This document shows, piece by piece, positions 1-9,296 of a stretch of 37,713 nt of DNA (the stretch's first letter is position 1; each line of letters starts with the position of its first letter). Location of the stretch: the NCBI RefSeq assembly GCF_001083795.1, contig NZ_LAVK01000026.1:1-37713 (forward strand), given 5' to 3'. The translations under genes and the position numbers were made by a program. The stretch is from Streptomyces sp. SBT349. GTDB taxonomy: Bacteria > Actinomycetota > Actinomycetes > Streptomycetales > Streptomycetaceae. The notes under the pieces are model-generated. The model did no database searches. It saw only the letters and a list, made by a program, of their open reading frames with translations, and was not told where the DNA came from.

Positions 1-3000
1 AGCCGCGATCTCACCCTGCGAATGACCCACCACCGCATCCGCCACCACACCCACCGACGACCACACCGCAGCCAGACCCACCATCACCGCAAAACTCGCA
101 GGCTGCACCACATCCACACGCTCCAACAGCGCAGCCGGAACATCCCCCCGCAACACATCCACCAACGACCAATCCACCCACCGCTCCAACGCCACCGCAC
201 ACTCCCCCACCCGCTCCGCGAACACCGGCGAAGAATCCAGCAATTCACGCCCCATACCAGCCCACTGCGAACCCTGCCCCGGAAACACCAAAACCGTCCG
301 CCCCGCACCCACGGCCGACGACAACCCGCCAGTCACCACACCACGATGAGACTCACCCCGCGCCAACGCACCAAGCCCCGCCAACGCCTCAGCACGCGAA
401 CCCACCACCACCGCACGCTCAGACAACACCGCCCGCCGAGCAACCAACGCCGCAGCCACGTCCGTCAGAGGCACCCTCTCGCCGGACTCCACCAAGGACG
501 CCAACCGCTCCGCCTGCCCCACCAGGGACCCCGCCGAGGCGGCGGACACGACCAACGGCACCACACCATCAACGACGTCTACCGTCAGCTCAGACTCGAC
601 GGGCTCCGCATTGACGGGCTCCGTCTCCGGTGCCTGCTCCAGGATCAGGTGCGCATTCGTCCCACTGAGACCGAAGGACGACACACCAGCACGGCGGGGC
701 CGGCCGGTGTCGGGCCACTCCCGGGACTCGGTCAGCACCTGGACGGCACCCGCCGACCAGTCCACCTGCGACGATGGAGCATCGACATGCAGCGTCGCCG
801 GCATCACGCCGTGCCGCAGCGCCTCCGCCATCTTGATCACACCAGCCACACCCGCCGCCGCCTGCGTGTGACCGATGTTCGACTTCAGGGAACCCAGCCA
901 CAACGGGCGCCCGGGTTGCCGGTCACGGCCGTACGTCGCCAGCAGGGCCTGCGCCTCGATGGGATCGCCGAGTACCGTGCCCGTGCCGTGCCCTTCCACC
1001 ACGTCAACCTCAGCCGCCGAGAGACCAGCCGACGCCAACGCCTTACGGATCACCCGCTGCTGCGAAAGACCATTCGGCGCCGTCAGACCATTCGACGCGC
1101 CGTCCTGATTCACCGCGCTGCCGCGGATCACCGCAAGGATCCGGTGCCCGTTGCGCCGCGCCTCCGACAGCCGCTCCAGGACCACCACCCCGACGCCCTC
1201 AGCCCAGCCGGTGCCGTCCGCGGCATCCGCGTACGACTTGCACCGGCCGTCCGAGGACAGTGCACGTTGCCGCGAGAATCCCACGAACGTGGAGGGGTCC
1301 GCCATCACCGTCGCGCCGCCTGCCAGCGCCATGGAGCACTCGCCCTGGCGCAGCGACTGGACCGCCAGATGCATGGCCACGAGGGAGGATGAGCAGGCCG
1401 TGTCCACGGTGATCGCAGGGCCCTCGAAACCGAACACGTACGACACGCGCCCGGATGCCACGCTCGACGCCGTGCCCGTCTCGCCGAAGCCCTCAAGTTC
1501 CGCCGGAGCCGCACCCGACAGCCCGTACCCTTGTCCCATCAGGCCTGAAAAGATTCCGACGTCACGACCTTTCAGCGTCCCTGGGTCGATCCCGGCCCGC
1601 TCCAGCGCCTCCCACGAGGTCTCCAGCAGCAGCCGTTGCTGCGGATCCATGGCAAGTGCCTCACGCGGTGAGATCCCGAAGAACCCGGCGTCGAACAGGC
1701 CCGCCTCGTGCAGGAAGCCGCCCTGATCGGCATACGACGTGCCGGTCTTCTCCGGGTCAGCATCGAACAGGCCGTCCAGATCCCAGCCTCGGTCCTCCGG
1801 GAAGCCGGACACACCGTCCCGGCCCTCTTCGACCAGCCGCCACAGGTCCTGAGGGCTCGCCACACCGCCTGGAAGGCGGCACGCCATACCCACGATTGCA
1901 ATCGGCTCCGCGGGGTTGGCGGCCCCGGTCCGATCCTTGTCGGCCGTCGCCTCCCCGGCCGTGTCGTGCAGACCCAGGATCCTGGCCCGAAGGTGTGCGG
2001 CGAGGTCCTCGGGAGTCGGGTGGTCGAAGGTCACGGTCGTGGGCAGACGCAGCCCGGTCCGTTCGGTCAGCCGGTTGCGCAGCTCGACGACGGCGAGGGA
2101 GCCGAGGCCGAGGTCGCGGAAGGACCGGCCCACCGGGGTTGGTTCGGTGCTCGTGTGGGTGTGGACGGCGGCAGTCTCCTTGCGGATCATCTCGCCGAGC
2201 AGGGCAAGCTGGGCCCGCTCGTCCAGATCGGCCAGGCGTGCGCGCAGGGCGGCGGTGATCGTCTCGTCGGCCTGGGCGGTGGCGCGGGGCTCCTGTTCCG
2301 TCAGAGTGTCGAGTAGCGTCTGCACTCGGTCGCCGGGGTTGATGGTGCTCGGCCAAAGCGCCAGCAGGGCCGGGGATCCGGTCTCGATCAGCGCGTCGAA
2401 GGCGGCGGGGCCCTCGTCCGGCCGGCCGAGGGCCAGCAGCGAGCCGGGCAATCCGTGCAGTCGGCGGTTGCGGACCACGGCCTCGGTGAGGGCGGCGGTG
2501 ACCACCGTCGAGGCGAGGCCGTCGGACTGCGCGCCCACCAGTGCGGCAGCGTCGGTCACCACGACGAACGCCGTGAGATCGTCGTCGGCGGTGACGTCAT
2601 GCAGCGTTCGGGCGAGTTCGGGATCATCAGCGGTGTGGACGACCGCGGTCACTGGACCGGTCCTGGTCAGGGCCTCATACAACTCCAGCGAATCCGAGCC
2701 GTCGGCCACGACGCGGACGATATCCACCCCCTCCGGCAGTGGCTCGTCCTGGCTCCACTCGTCGTAGGTATTCGTTGCCTGGACGAGCACGAGGTGTCGT
2801 GTTCCGTGCTCGGTGACCAGGTGGCGGGCGAGGAGCGAGCCAGTCTTCGTGTCGGCACCTGTAACGACCACGACGCCGTCAATCCCCGGCGTGGCAAGAT
2901 CCGGCCTGTCGGTGACGGGGAGGCGCACGAGCCTGGGCCGCATCAGTACCCCGTCCCGTACGGCGAGCTGGGGCAGGCCCGAGGAGACGGCGGCGATCAG

Positions 3001-5031
3001 CGCCGCAGCGTACTCGGACTCCGGGGTGCAGGCTTCGACGTCGACGATTGTCAGCGGCGCGGCGTCACCCCCATCGGCCTGTGCGGCCCGTGCGGCTGCC
3101 CACAGGGCAACTTCGGCGCCATCTGGCGTCTCGTCCCGGTCGGTGACGCCCATCGCGCCCCGGGTAAGGACGACGAGCCGGGACCCGGTCTCCTTGCTCC
3201 CTTCAGCGCAGGTCGGCGTCAATGTGTCCGCGTCTGCCTCTGCGAGAACCGTCACGTCGGTGGCCGTGTCAGGGGTGGTGCGTGACGTTGAGAGGTCAGC
3301 GTACTGCCGTACGTCGGCGACGCCTGCCTTCCCAAGAGCGGCGACCAGGCCGTCAGTGACGGCGGTCCGACCAACCACTGCCCAGCGCAGCTCTTCCGGC
3401 GCGTCAGGGGAGACTGCCACCCTGCTCCAGTCCCTCAGCATCAGTCCCTCGTGGTGACCATCGGCGGCGTATCGCAGCCGGGCCGGCAAGTCAGCGAGAA
3501 GGCGCCGGACGACCTTCCCCGAGCCGGTCCTGGGGATGGTCCGGGCCTCGTATATGCGCTCGGGGAGCTTGTACTGGGAGAGTTGGGTGCGGCAGTGGTC
3601 GAGCAGCCGGGCGAGGTCGACGCCGGCCGGACCAGGGACCACCCAGGCGACGGGGACCTCGCCGAGGGTGTCGTGAGGCATGCCGGCGACTGCGACGTCG
3701 GCCACGCCCTCGGCCACGCGCAAGGCGGCCTCGATCTCGTCGGGGTGGATGTTCTCACCGCCACGGATGATGACATCCCTGAGACGGCCGCAGATGGTGA
3801 AGTAGCCGGCTTCGTCGCGCCGGGCCAGGTCGCCGGTGTGGAACCAGCCGTTCTGTAGGGCCTCGGCGGTGGCCTGTGGGTTGTTGTGGTAGCCCACCAT
3901 GACGTTCGGCCCGCTGACCCAGACCTCGCCCTCGTGCCCGGCGGGCACGTCCTGCCCGGTGCGGGGGTCGACGATCCGGACTCCGACACCGGGCACGGGA
4001 AGGCCACAGGAGCCCTCGACCACGGGGCCGTCGGGCGGGTTGATGGTGATGGCCCCGCAGGTCTCGGTGCTGCCGTAGGCGTCGACGAGGGGGATGCCGA
4101 AGGTCTCCTCGAAGGAGCGGCGCAGTCCAGGGCCGGTGACGGCACCGCCGACGAGGCCGACCCTGAGATCGGGCAGAGAGAGGCCGGTGCGGCGGGCCCT
4201 GCCGACCAGGTGGTGGTAGGTGGTGGGGACGCCGGCCAGGAAGGTGGACCGGTCCTCGCGTAGGGCAGTCAGAATGTCGTCGGCCGAACTGCCGTCCATG
4301 ATCCGGGCGGTGGCGCCGGAGACCGTGACGGACAGGACGCAGGCAATGTGAGACAGGCTGTGGAAGAGCGGCAGTGGCCACAGCACGCGGTCATGCTCGG
4401 AGAGTCCGGGCACGGGAATGTAGCAGGAGGCAACGGAGTAGAGGCAGTTGCGCTGGGTGGAAAGGACGCCCTTGGGGCGGCCGGTGGTACCCGAGGTGTA
4501 GAACATCCAGGCCACCTCGTCAAGGCCGAGGTTGTCCGGGGCATCGTTGACGGGCTCGGTGGCGGCGAGTTCCTCGAACGGTACGGTGCCCGGGGGCAGC
4601 ATGTGCCCGGCACGGGCGTCGGGGGCGCCGGCCACGACGACGGACACGCCGCGGGTCGCCCGGGGAATTGACTGAAGAAAAGTTTCTGCGTGTGCAGTGC
4701 CGGTGAGGGCGAACGCCGCTGCGCTGTCGGCCAGGAGGTATTCGATTTCCGCCGGGGCGGCCTGCGGGTTGACCGGTACGCCGATGCCGCCGGCCCGTAC
4801 CACGGCGAGGTAGCTCTCCACCATCGCCACCGAGTTGCCGAGACACAGAGCCACCCGATCGCCGCGCCGGACACCGAGGCCGACCAGGTGACCGGCCAGT
4901 CTCCTCGTCCGTGCGTCGAGTTCCCTGTAGGTGACCGCGTACCGGTCGTCCTCGAAAGCGATCTTGTCCGGGAACCGGCCCGCGTTCTCGCTCAGGATGA
5001 CCGGAAGCGGGGTGATCAGGTCGGGAAGCAC
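1..5031 (-). CDS. Modular type I PKS, loading module plus start of module 1 (CoA-ligase / degenerate KR / ACP / KS / AT), 3' end outside window
   Basis: One open frame of 1677 codons runs off the left edge. The GTG at 5031 is preceded by AGGAG. An acyl-CoA ligase domain (about 1-520) has a YTSGTTGRPKG loop from Y178, YGSTE, HTGDLARRD and the C-terminal lysine in RTGSGK. Residues about 535-905 resemble a ketoreductase with its structural half (LPQLAVRDGVLMRPRL). The NADPH loop is spoiled (TGADTKTG) and the Ser/Tyr catalytic region lacks the tyrosine, so it is probably inactive. An ACP has Ser978 in LGLGSLAVVEL. The KS has Cys1213 in DTACSSS plus both histidine motifs (GHGTGT, NIGHTQAAAG) and looks active. 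The AT ends at GHSQGE (Ser1671). A ligase starter domain implies a free carboxylic acid starter, as in rapamycin or candicidin type loading modules; the chorismatase at 18181 could supply it. Wobble usage changes from C to G/T inside the AT. Confidence 0.93.
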   Translation of the reverse strand, partial: MLPDLITPLPVILSENAGRFPDKIAFEDDRYAVTYRELDARTRRLAGHLVGLGVRRGDRVALCLGNSVAMVESYLAVVRAGGIGVPVNPQAAPAEIEYLLADSAAAFALTGTAHAETFLQSIPRATRGVSVVVAGAPDARAGHMLPPGTVPFEELAATEPVNDAPDNLGLDEVAWMFYTSGTTGRPKGVLSTQRNCLYSVASCYIPVPGLSEHDRVLWPLPLFHSLSHIACVLSVTVSGATARIMDGSSADDILTALREDRSTFLAGVPTTYHHLVGRARRTGLSLPDLRVGLVGGAVTGPGLRRSFEETFGIPLVDAYGSTETCGAITINPPDGPVVEGSCGLPVPGVGVRIVDPRTGQDVPAGHEGEVWVSGPNVMVGYHNNPQATAEALQNGWFHTGDLARRDEAGYFTICGRLRDVIIRGGENIHPDEIEAALRVAEGVADVAVAGMPHDTLGEVPVAWVVPGPAGVDLARLLDHCRTQLSQYKLPERIYEARTIPRTGSGKVVRRLLADLPARLRYAADGHHEGLMLRDWSRVAVSPDAPEELRWAVVGRTAVTDGLVAALGKAGVADVRQYADLSTSRTTPDTATDVTVLAEADADTLTPTCAEGSKETGSRLVVLTRGAMGVTDRDETPDGAEVALWAAARAAQADGGDAAPLTIVDVEACTPESEYAAALIAAVSSGLPQLAVRDGVLMRPRLVRLPVTDRPDLATPGIDGVVVVTGADTKTGSLLARHLVTEHGTRHLVLVQATNTYDEWSQDEPLPEGVDIVRVVADGSDSLELYEALTRTGPVTAVVHTADDPELARTLHDVTADDDLTAFVVVTDAAALVGAQSDGLASTVVTAALTEAVVRNRRLHGLPGSLLALGRPDEGPAAFDALIETGSPALLALWPSTINPGDRVQTLLDTLTEQEPRATAQADETITAALRARLADLDERAQLALLGEMIRKETAAVHTHTSTEPTPVGRSFRDLGLGSLAVVELRNRLTERTGLRLPTTVTFDHPTPEDLAAHLRARILGLHDTAGEATADKDRTGAANPAEPIAIVGMACRLPGGVASPQDLWRLVEEGRDGVSGFPEDRGWDLDGLFDADPEKTGTSYADQGGFLHEAGLFDAGFFGISPREALAMDPQQRLLLETSWEALERAGIDPGTLKGRDVGIFSGLMGQGYGLSGAAPAELEGFGETGTASSVASGRVSYVFGFEGPAITVDTACSSSLVAMHLAVQSLRQGECSMALAGGATVMADPSTFVGFSRQRALSSDGRCKSYADAADGTGWAEGVGVVVLERLSEARRNGHRILAVIRGSAVNQDGASNGLTAPNGLSQQRVIRKALASAGLSAAEVDVVEGHGTGTVLGDPIEAQALLATYGRDRQPGRPLWLGSLKSNIGHTQAAAGVAGVIKMAEALRHGVMPATLHVDAPSSQVDWSAGAVQVLTESREWPDTGRPRRAGVSSFGLSGTNAHLILEQAPETEPVNAEPVESELTVDVVDGVVPLVVSAASAGSLVGQAERLASLVESGERVPLTDVAAALVARRAVLSERAVVVGSRAEALAGLGALARGESHRGVVTGGLSSAVGAGRTVLVFPGQGSQWAGMGRELLDSSPVFAERVGECAVALERWVDWSLVDVLRGDVPAALLERVDVVQPASFAVMVGLAAVWSSVGVVADAVVGHSQGEIAA

Positions 5032-5364
5032 CTTGACTCGAACTCCTAACCGGCTATCGGGAATGGCCAACTGCCGTTCGGCAAGCATGTATGTCTATAG
5101 GGGTGAGTCAGCTCGACCGTGTGATGGTCGGCCTCCGACCTTGCGATGTCTTGGACCGGCTGGCGCAGCCTGAGCAGGGCCGAAAGACTCCAGATGGTCC
5201 GCGAAAGGTCGAGGACTGACCTGTATGACACTAGACAGGACGGCATTCACGGGGCATCCCCTGCTCTGGTAGGTCCCGGTCGAAGGTATGAAAGCGTGGT
5301 GGGGACCCGTGTCGTAGCTCACCTGGGTGGTCTCGTCCTTCCCGGAACCGGTAGTCCTCGGAGC
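5032..5364 (-). promoter_or_regulatory. PKS upstream region, candidate promoter
   Basis: This gene-free stretch lies between the PKS start and the decayed reductase. On the minus strand a TATAGA hexamer (5099-5094) lies about 60 bases before the GTG and could be a -10 element. No convincing -35 was found. The AGGAG ribosome site is at about 5042-5046. No StrR-type palindrome was seen here. The promoter assignment is a guess from one hexamer. Confidence 0.25.
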
Positions 5365-6063
5365 TGCGGTCGATGACAGATCAGTACATTGTCACCCTGC
5401 TTCAGCTACGCGCCGTCGCGGGAGACCAGCTGCCCGTAAGCGGTCGAGTTCACCAGCCCCGGCGAGGCGGCCTCCTCCCAGGTCGGATGCTCCGGCTTGG
5501 GCATCAACTGGTCGGACTTCACCAGCGCCGGCTCAGCGAGGCCGCCGAGTTGGTCTCGAAGCCCCGGATGCGCTGCTCTGGATCGAGCATTGTGTCGTCG
5601 TGGCCGTCGGAGCTCTCCAGCTCGACGGAGAGGCAGTACGCCACGACCCGGTCCCCGGGGCGCCACCGGTTCACGCCAGGGCCGGTGCGCAGCACCCCCG
5701 CCAGGTCCGAGCCCAGTACGTGGTACGGCAGGTCGTGGCGCCCGGCCTGCTCACTGAGGCATCCGTAGCGCTCGAGGAAGCCGAAGGTCGGCACGGGCTC
5801 GAAGATCGAGGACCCCACGGTGTGGTAGTTGATCGCGCTCGCCATCACGGCGATCAAAGCCTCGCCCAGACCCGGCTACGGTGTCGCGACCTCCTGCACC
5901 CGCAGGGACTTATGGAGATCCTTCGCCTTCGAGTCCATCCCCTCGGACATCGCGGTGTCTCCCGGCGCACCACATCGCCCCGGTGGTACTCGGGCAGACG
6001 CACACCCGCCACATCTCCCGATGTGACCTCCTCAGAGAGGAGAGCGCTGATGATCTCGTTCAT
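5365..6063 (-). pseudogene. Crotonyl-CoA carboxylase/reductase remnant, N-terminal half, multiply disrupted
   Basis: Pieces of the N-terminal half of a crotonyl-CoA carboxylase/reductase occur in order on the minus strand. They begin with MNEIISALLSEEVTSGDVAG at 6063, then DLHKSLRVQEVATP, GEALIAVMASAINY, TFGFLERYG, HDLPYHVLGSDLAG, DTMLDPEQRI, LVKSDQLMPKP, TWEEAASPGLVNSTAYGQLV and finally LKQGDNVLI. The frame breaks several times. There is a TAG where the family has the start of E-L-G-P-G, and another after SRDGA. Homology stops near 5370, before the nucleotide-binding domain, so about half of the roughly 445-residue family length is present. The intact enzyme makes ethylmalonyl-CoA-type extender units. 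Its loss just upstream of the PKS suggests the cluster once used, or was recombined from one that used, such an extender. Confidence 0.85.
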
Positions 6064-6250
6064 AGTCTGTCTTCTTCCTGTGGTTGCGTCATCGGCCTGC
6101 ACCGGTCGCATGCAGCAGGGCGCGCGCCGCCAGGCCACCGGGGCGATGACCTCGGCTGCACGGTCGGCGAGGAAGAAGTGGCCGCCCCGGAAGACCTTGG
6201 TCCTCGGTCGGCTGGCGATGCGCTTCCGCCCGCCCGCGGTCTCCAGCGGG
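6064..6250 (-). pseudogene. Type II thioesterase C-terminal remnant
   Basis: Read on the minus strand, in the same frame as the reductase remnant that follows, this stretch gives RTKVFRGGHFFLADRAAEVI. That is the look of the extreme C-terminus of a GrsT-like editing thioesterase, where the GGHFFL histidine completes the catalytic triad. Only about 40 residues are recognisable and no start or Ser motif is present. The frame runs on into the MNEI start of the reductase remnant, so the two genes were probably adjacent. The call rests on one motif and its position next to PKS genes. Confidence 0.5.
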
Positions 6251-6299
6251 TTGCGGCAAGCGGGTGCGGACTCCTAAGAGATCTGCGGGCATGCAGGCA

Positions 6300-6932
6300 T
6301 CAGGCGGCGAGCTTCTTGAGCGTCGCCCGGGCAGTTGCCAGGGACTTCTCCCCCAGCGGCTTGAGATCCGCCATGGCCGGCACGATCGCGGCCAGGGTCA
6401 ACTCGGCGTGCACAAAAGTGAGGTTGTCCGCGAGACCGATCGCCTTCAGGATGTGCCGCAGGTACGGCTCCTGGTAGTCCTGGCCCTCGCGCGGGGTCCC
6501 CGGAGCGTAGGAGCCGCCGCGCGCGGTCACCACGATGACCGACTTGCCGCTGAGCGGACCGGAGTCGGCCCCCGGCAGGATCGCGTGGGCCGGGCTGACC
6601 AGCAGGTCGATCCAGGCTTTGACGTTTGACGGGATCGTGTAGTTGTACATCGGCACGCCGAGCACGATCGTGTCGGCGTCATGCACTTCGGACACCACCG
6701 TGTCGACGAGCGCCTTCTCCTCGTCCGTCTGACCGTGATCGCGACTGGGGTCCAGAACGTACTCGCGCACGGGATGGGTGAGATGGGGGATGGGCTGGGC
6801 GGCCAGGTCGCGGTGGACGTAGCCGGCGTCAGGGTGGTTCTGCCGCCACTGGGTCACGAAATACGAGGTCAGCTGACGCGACGTGGAACCCTCATGGCGG
6901 ATGCTCGCATCGATGTGAAGAAGAGAAGACAC
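6300..6932 (-). CDS. FMN-dependent NADH-azoreductase / flavodoxin-fold quinone reductase
   Basis: A 210-residue protein of the AzoR family, the usual length, reduces quinones or azo compounds with NAD(P)H through bound FMN in the cytoplasm. It opens with LLHIDASIRHEGSTSRQLT, the phosphate-binding loop of this flavodoxin fold, and carries VPMYNYTIPSNVKAWID (about residues 91-107), the flavin-contact segment, and TARGGSY (about 135-141). The GTG at 6932 is preceded by GAGAGG with a seven-base spacer. It lies 41 bases downstream of the LuxR-type regulator on the same strand and may be co-transcribed with it. In a PKS cluster it could act on an aromatic or quinone intermediate; a general redox or detoxification role is equally possible. 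Confidence 0.85.
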   Translation of the reverse strand: MSSLLHIDASIRHEGSTSRQLTSYFVTQWRQNHPDAGYVHRDLAAQPIPHLTHPVREYVLDPSRDHGQTDEEKALVDTVVSEVHDADTIVLGVPMYNYTIPSNVKAWIDLLVSPAHAILPGADSGPLSGKSVIVVTARGGSYAPGTPREGQDYQEPYLRHILKAIGLADNLTFVHAELTLAAIVPAMADLKPLGEKSLATARATLKKLAA

Positions 6933-6973
6933 AAAGACACCTCTCTCGACGGCACGGGAGCCCTGTCCGTTGC

Positions 6974-8281
6974 CTACGCGGTCCCGCCGTCACCCGCCCG
7001 GAGGCCACCCTGAAAACCCCCGATATTGGTCCAGTCCCTGGCTAGTTCCACACGTGAGGAGATCTGTAGCTTGCAGAATATTTTCTTTAGATGGTAGGCC
7101 ACAGTATGAGGAGATATGAAAAGGTGTTTAGCCGTCTGTCTGTTGGTCATTCCTTGTGCTACCAATTGAGCCACCTTAGCTTCTGTTTCGGTGAGATTCG
7201 CGATCGCCGACGGTGGGGTTGCGCGCCAACGGGATTGGTGGTGCCTAACACCGAGACCCCACAGTCTCTTCTTGATTCGCAAGGCATCGAGTGGGGCTCC
7301 CGCCTTGATATAGGCGTCAGCGCTCTGCTCAAATATTCTTATGGCCTGGTCCTGTTGCGACCGCTCACGGGCCAAGAACTTCCCGATGTCTTCTATAGTC
7401 GAAGCTCGCGCCCAGGGGTGGACCTGCATCTTCGCAGCGAGCCGGAGATCGACCAAATTTCGCTCGAATAGACTTTGCGCGTGGAGGGCTGAAGCGGCTA
7501 GCGCATGGTGCTGCGGGTTCATTTCAGCCAGTTTCTGAGCTAGCTTCACTGCTTTGTGCGCCGTTGGCTTCTGGTCGAATTTCAGCGCCAGCCGCACGAT
7601 CCAGGGGGCGGCAGCCGACTGTGACAGGAGTACGCTCCTGCTGACCGGGCCGAAGTCAACGAGTTCCTCGATAACTGGTGCGACACCCTCGGCTCCTCTT
7701 TGGGCTTCGCGTATCCGCACGTTTACCCATGCGCACTGTCCCGCCAGCAGGGTGAGACGCCCCATGAATGCGTCGTCGGTTATCATCTGCATGTGCGACG
7801 AAGCCGCATTCACGTCTGCACGCCGCAAAGCGATCAATGCCAGGATGAGGTGACTCGCGATACGGTTTTCAGAGTTACCCTCGGCTTGCGCAAGCACCTG
7901 GTCACTCAGGGCCGCTGCCGCGTCCAGGTCTCCGGCCATGAAAGCCAGGTGTGACCGGGCTAGCGAGAGCCCGGCCGGGGAGATCACCGGGCCGAAGAGA
8001 CTGCTATTCGGATTCTCTGGATGGTAGAGAAGTTTCGTTACGCGTTTGAATTCTCCTCTCCTTGTCAGCACGAAAGCCAACCACATTCTAGTACGCAGGT
8101 CACAGTCGCATGAAGAGTCAGAGGCTGTCTTGGCAGCAGATTCTTCAGCAAGATACAGACTACGGTCGGACCAGCCATTCAGCCAGAGAGCTATCGCCTG
8201 TCGGATGAGTTGACATTTTGCGCATGTTCCAGCATTGGGACATATGCGCGCAGAATCTGCCAGAAATGACCTTGTCAGCAT
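6974..8281 (-). CDS. LuxR-family transcriptional regulator without an N-terminal ATPase
   Basis: A 435-residue protein ends in a clear LuxR/GerE helix-turn-helix (about residues 360-420: LTETEAKVAQLVAQG, MTNRQTAKHLFISPHTVAYH, KLQISSRVELAR). The first 350 residues are helical and repeat-like, resembling the tetratricopeptide half of large LAL regulators, but no Walker A loop is present, so it is roughly the C-terminal half of a LAL protein. Four cysteines near the start (CPNAGTCAKC and CDCD) could bind metal; that is inference. The ATG at 8281 has a strong GGGAGGGG ribosome site. The gene is clearly less GC-rich than its neighbours and uses A/T wobble bases freely, suggesting separate acquisition. 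It is a candidate cluster-situated regulator, with targets unknown. Confidence 0.85.
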   Translation of the reverse strand: MLTRSFLADSARICPNAGTCAKCQLIRQAIALWLNGWSDRSLYLAEESAAKTASDSSCDCDLRTRMWLAFVLTRRGEFKRVTKLLYHPENPNSSLFGPVISPAGLSLARSHLAFMAGDLDAAAALSDQVLAQAEGNSENRIASHLILALIALRRADVNAASSHMQMITDDAFMGRLTLLAGQCAWVNVRIREAQRGAEGVAPVIEELVDFGPVSRSVLLSQSAAAPWIVRLALKFDQKPTAHKAVKLAQKLAEMNPQHHALAASALHAQSLFERNLVDLRLAAKMQVHPWARASTIEDIGKFLARERSQQDQAIRIFEQSADAYIKAGAPLDALRIKKRLWGLGVRHHQSRWRATPPSAIANLTETEAKVAQLVAQGMTNRQTAKHLFISPHTVAYHLKKIFCKLQISSRVELARDWTNIGGFQGGLRAGDGGTA

Positions 8282-8488
8282 TTAAAGCCCCTCCCTCGTC
8301 CCCTCAGCGATCAGGCTTTCAGGTTCGACTTAAACTTTCAAGCGCCCTTCCTGGCCGTCATGGCTTGATGTGATCGCTCTCGACAGCGACCGTGAATATT
8401 GACTGAACCGTTTCAAACCTGCCACTCCAGGGTAGCGATGAATCGCCCCGGGTCGAACTGAGGCTCGATTCTCTGAGAGGATTGAGTC

Positions 8489-8665
8489 ATGGCATGTCCC
8501 TCCCCTTACCCCGCTGAGCTGCGCCGTCGTGCGGTCCGCATGGTCGCCGAGGTGCGCCCCGACTACGACACCGAGTGGGCCGCGATGAAGGCCGTCGCGA
8601 GCAGGCTCGGGATCGGAACGACCGAGACCTTGCGTACCTGGGTGCGGCAGGACGTTGTGATGTGA
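8489..8665 (+). pseudogene. IS3-family transposase OrfA, truncated
   Basis: The ATG at 8489 begins MACPSPYPAELRRRAVRMVA and continues through WAAMKAVASRLGIGTTETLR and TWVRQD. This is the N-terminal helix-turn-helix of IS3-family OrfA proteins. The frame stops after 58 codons, about half the usual length; the leucine-zipper part and OrfB are missing. It abuts an IS630 fragment, so one element probably landed in or recombined with the other. Confidence 0.8.
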
Positions 8666-8696
8666 CGCACCGTTCGGGTGCTGTCCTGGGCGGCGC

Positions 8697-8900
8697 GTGG
8701 CCATCAGGCTGTGGCGGGTGGCAGAACGAGTACGTGTCCGTGAGATCGACGACGGCGAAGGCAGGCGGCTGCTGCTGATCATCCGCCGCGGCACCGGGTC
8801 CGTGGTGACCTGGCGGCGGGCCCGGATGGTTCCGCTGTCCGCGCAGGGCATGCCGGTGGCGAAGATCGCCGAGGTCACCTTTACCAGTCCGGACCGGGTC
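8697..8900 (+). pseudogene. IS630-family transposase, N-terminal fragment
   Basis: The plus-strand frame reads VREIDDGEGRRLLLIIRR, then TGSVVTWRRARMV and LSAQGMPVAKIAEVTFTSPD. This is the helix-turn-helix N-terminus of actinobacterial IS630-type transposases. After VRDL the similarity ends abruptly where a minus-strand IS3 remnant begins. No DDE catalytic domain is present. Confidence 0.75.
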
Positions 8901-9296
8901 CGCGACCTGGGCGGGCGGCAGTTCGGCGTACTCCGGCCGGTTCAACAGCTCCAGCGCCGCCGCCCGTTCGGCCATCGACAGGGCCGATGGCGGTGCCGGA
9001 CGCGGCTTCGGCTCCACCGGCGGGCGGGGCTTGAGCCGCCGGCAGGCCGCGGCCGTGCCCAGCCGGGCCCAAGGCCGGTGAACGCCTCGTCCACGACCGG
9101 GCCGACGGCGTGCTTCAGTCCGCGCTCTCGGAGATCATGGCCAAGAGCGCGGAGGCTCCCATGGCCTCAAGGGCGGCGTCCCGCTTGGCCAGATCCTTCT
9201 CCAGCCGGGCGACCTTCTTCTGCGACCGCTCCGACTCGGCTTGTTCCGCGGCCTTCTTCGGCCGTGCCAGGCTGGTGCGCCGGTCGGTCGGGGTGG
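8893..9296 (-). pseudogene. IS3-family transposase remnant (OrfA tail plus OrfB start), frameshifted
   Basis: On the minus strand one frame gives KKVARLEKDLAKRDAALEAM followed by SALLAMISESAD, the coiled-coil tail of an IS3-type OrfA. A second frame gives LKHAVGPVVDEAF. A third gives PRPAPPSALSMAERAAALEL and LNRPEYAELPPAQV, the start of OrfB. At least two frameshifts separate them and the DDE core is gone. The piece lies head to head with the IS630 fragment and truncates the ROK-type gene beyond it. Confidence 0.7.

Noticed and set aside
22..1392. Long plus-strand open frame (456 codons) opposite the PKS
   Set aside because: Arg/His/Pro-rich shadow of the PKS KS-AT region; the minus strand has perfect KS and AT motifs.
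3441..4145. Minus-strand frames inside the ligase domain (3441-4145, 3755-4381, 4269-4874)
   Set aside because: Out of frame with the continuous PKS frame that carries the adenylation motifs.
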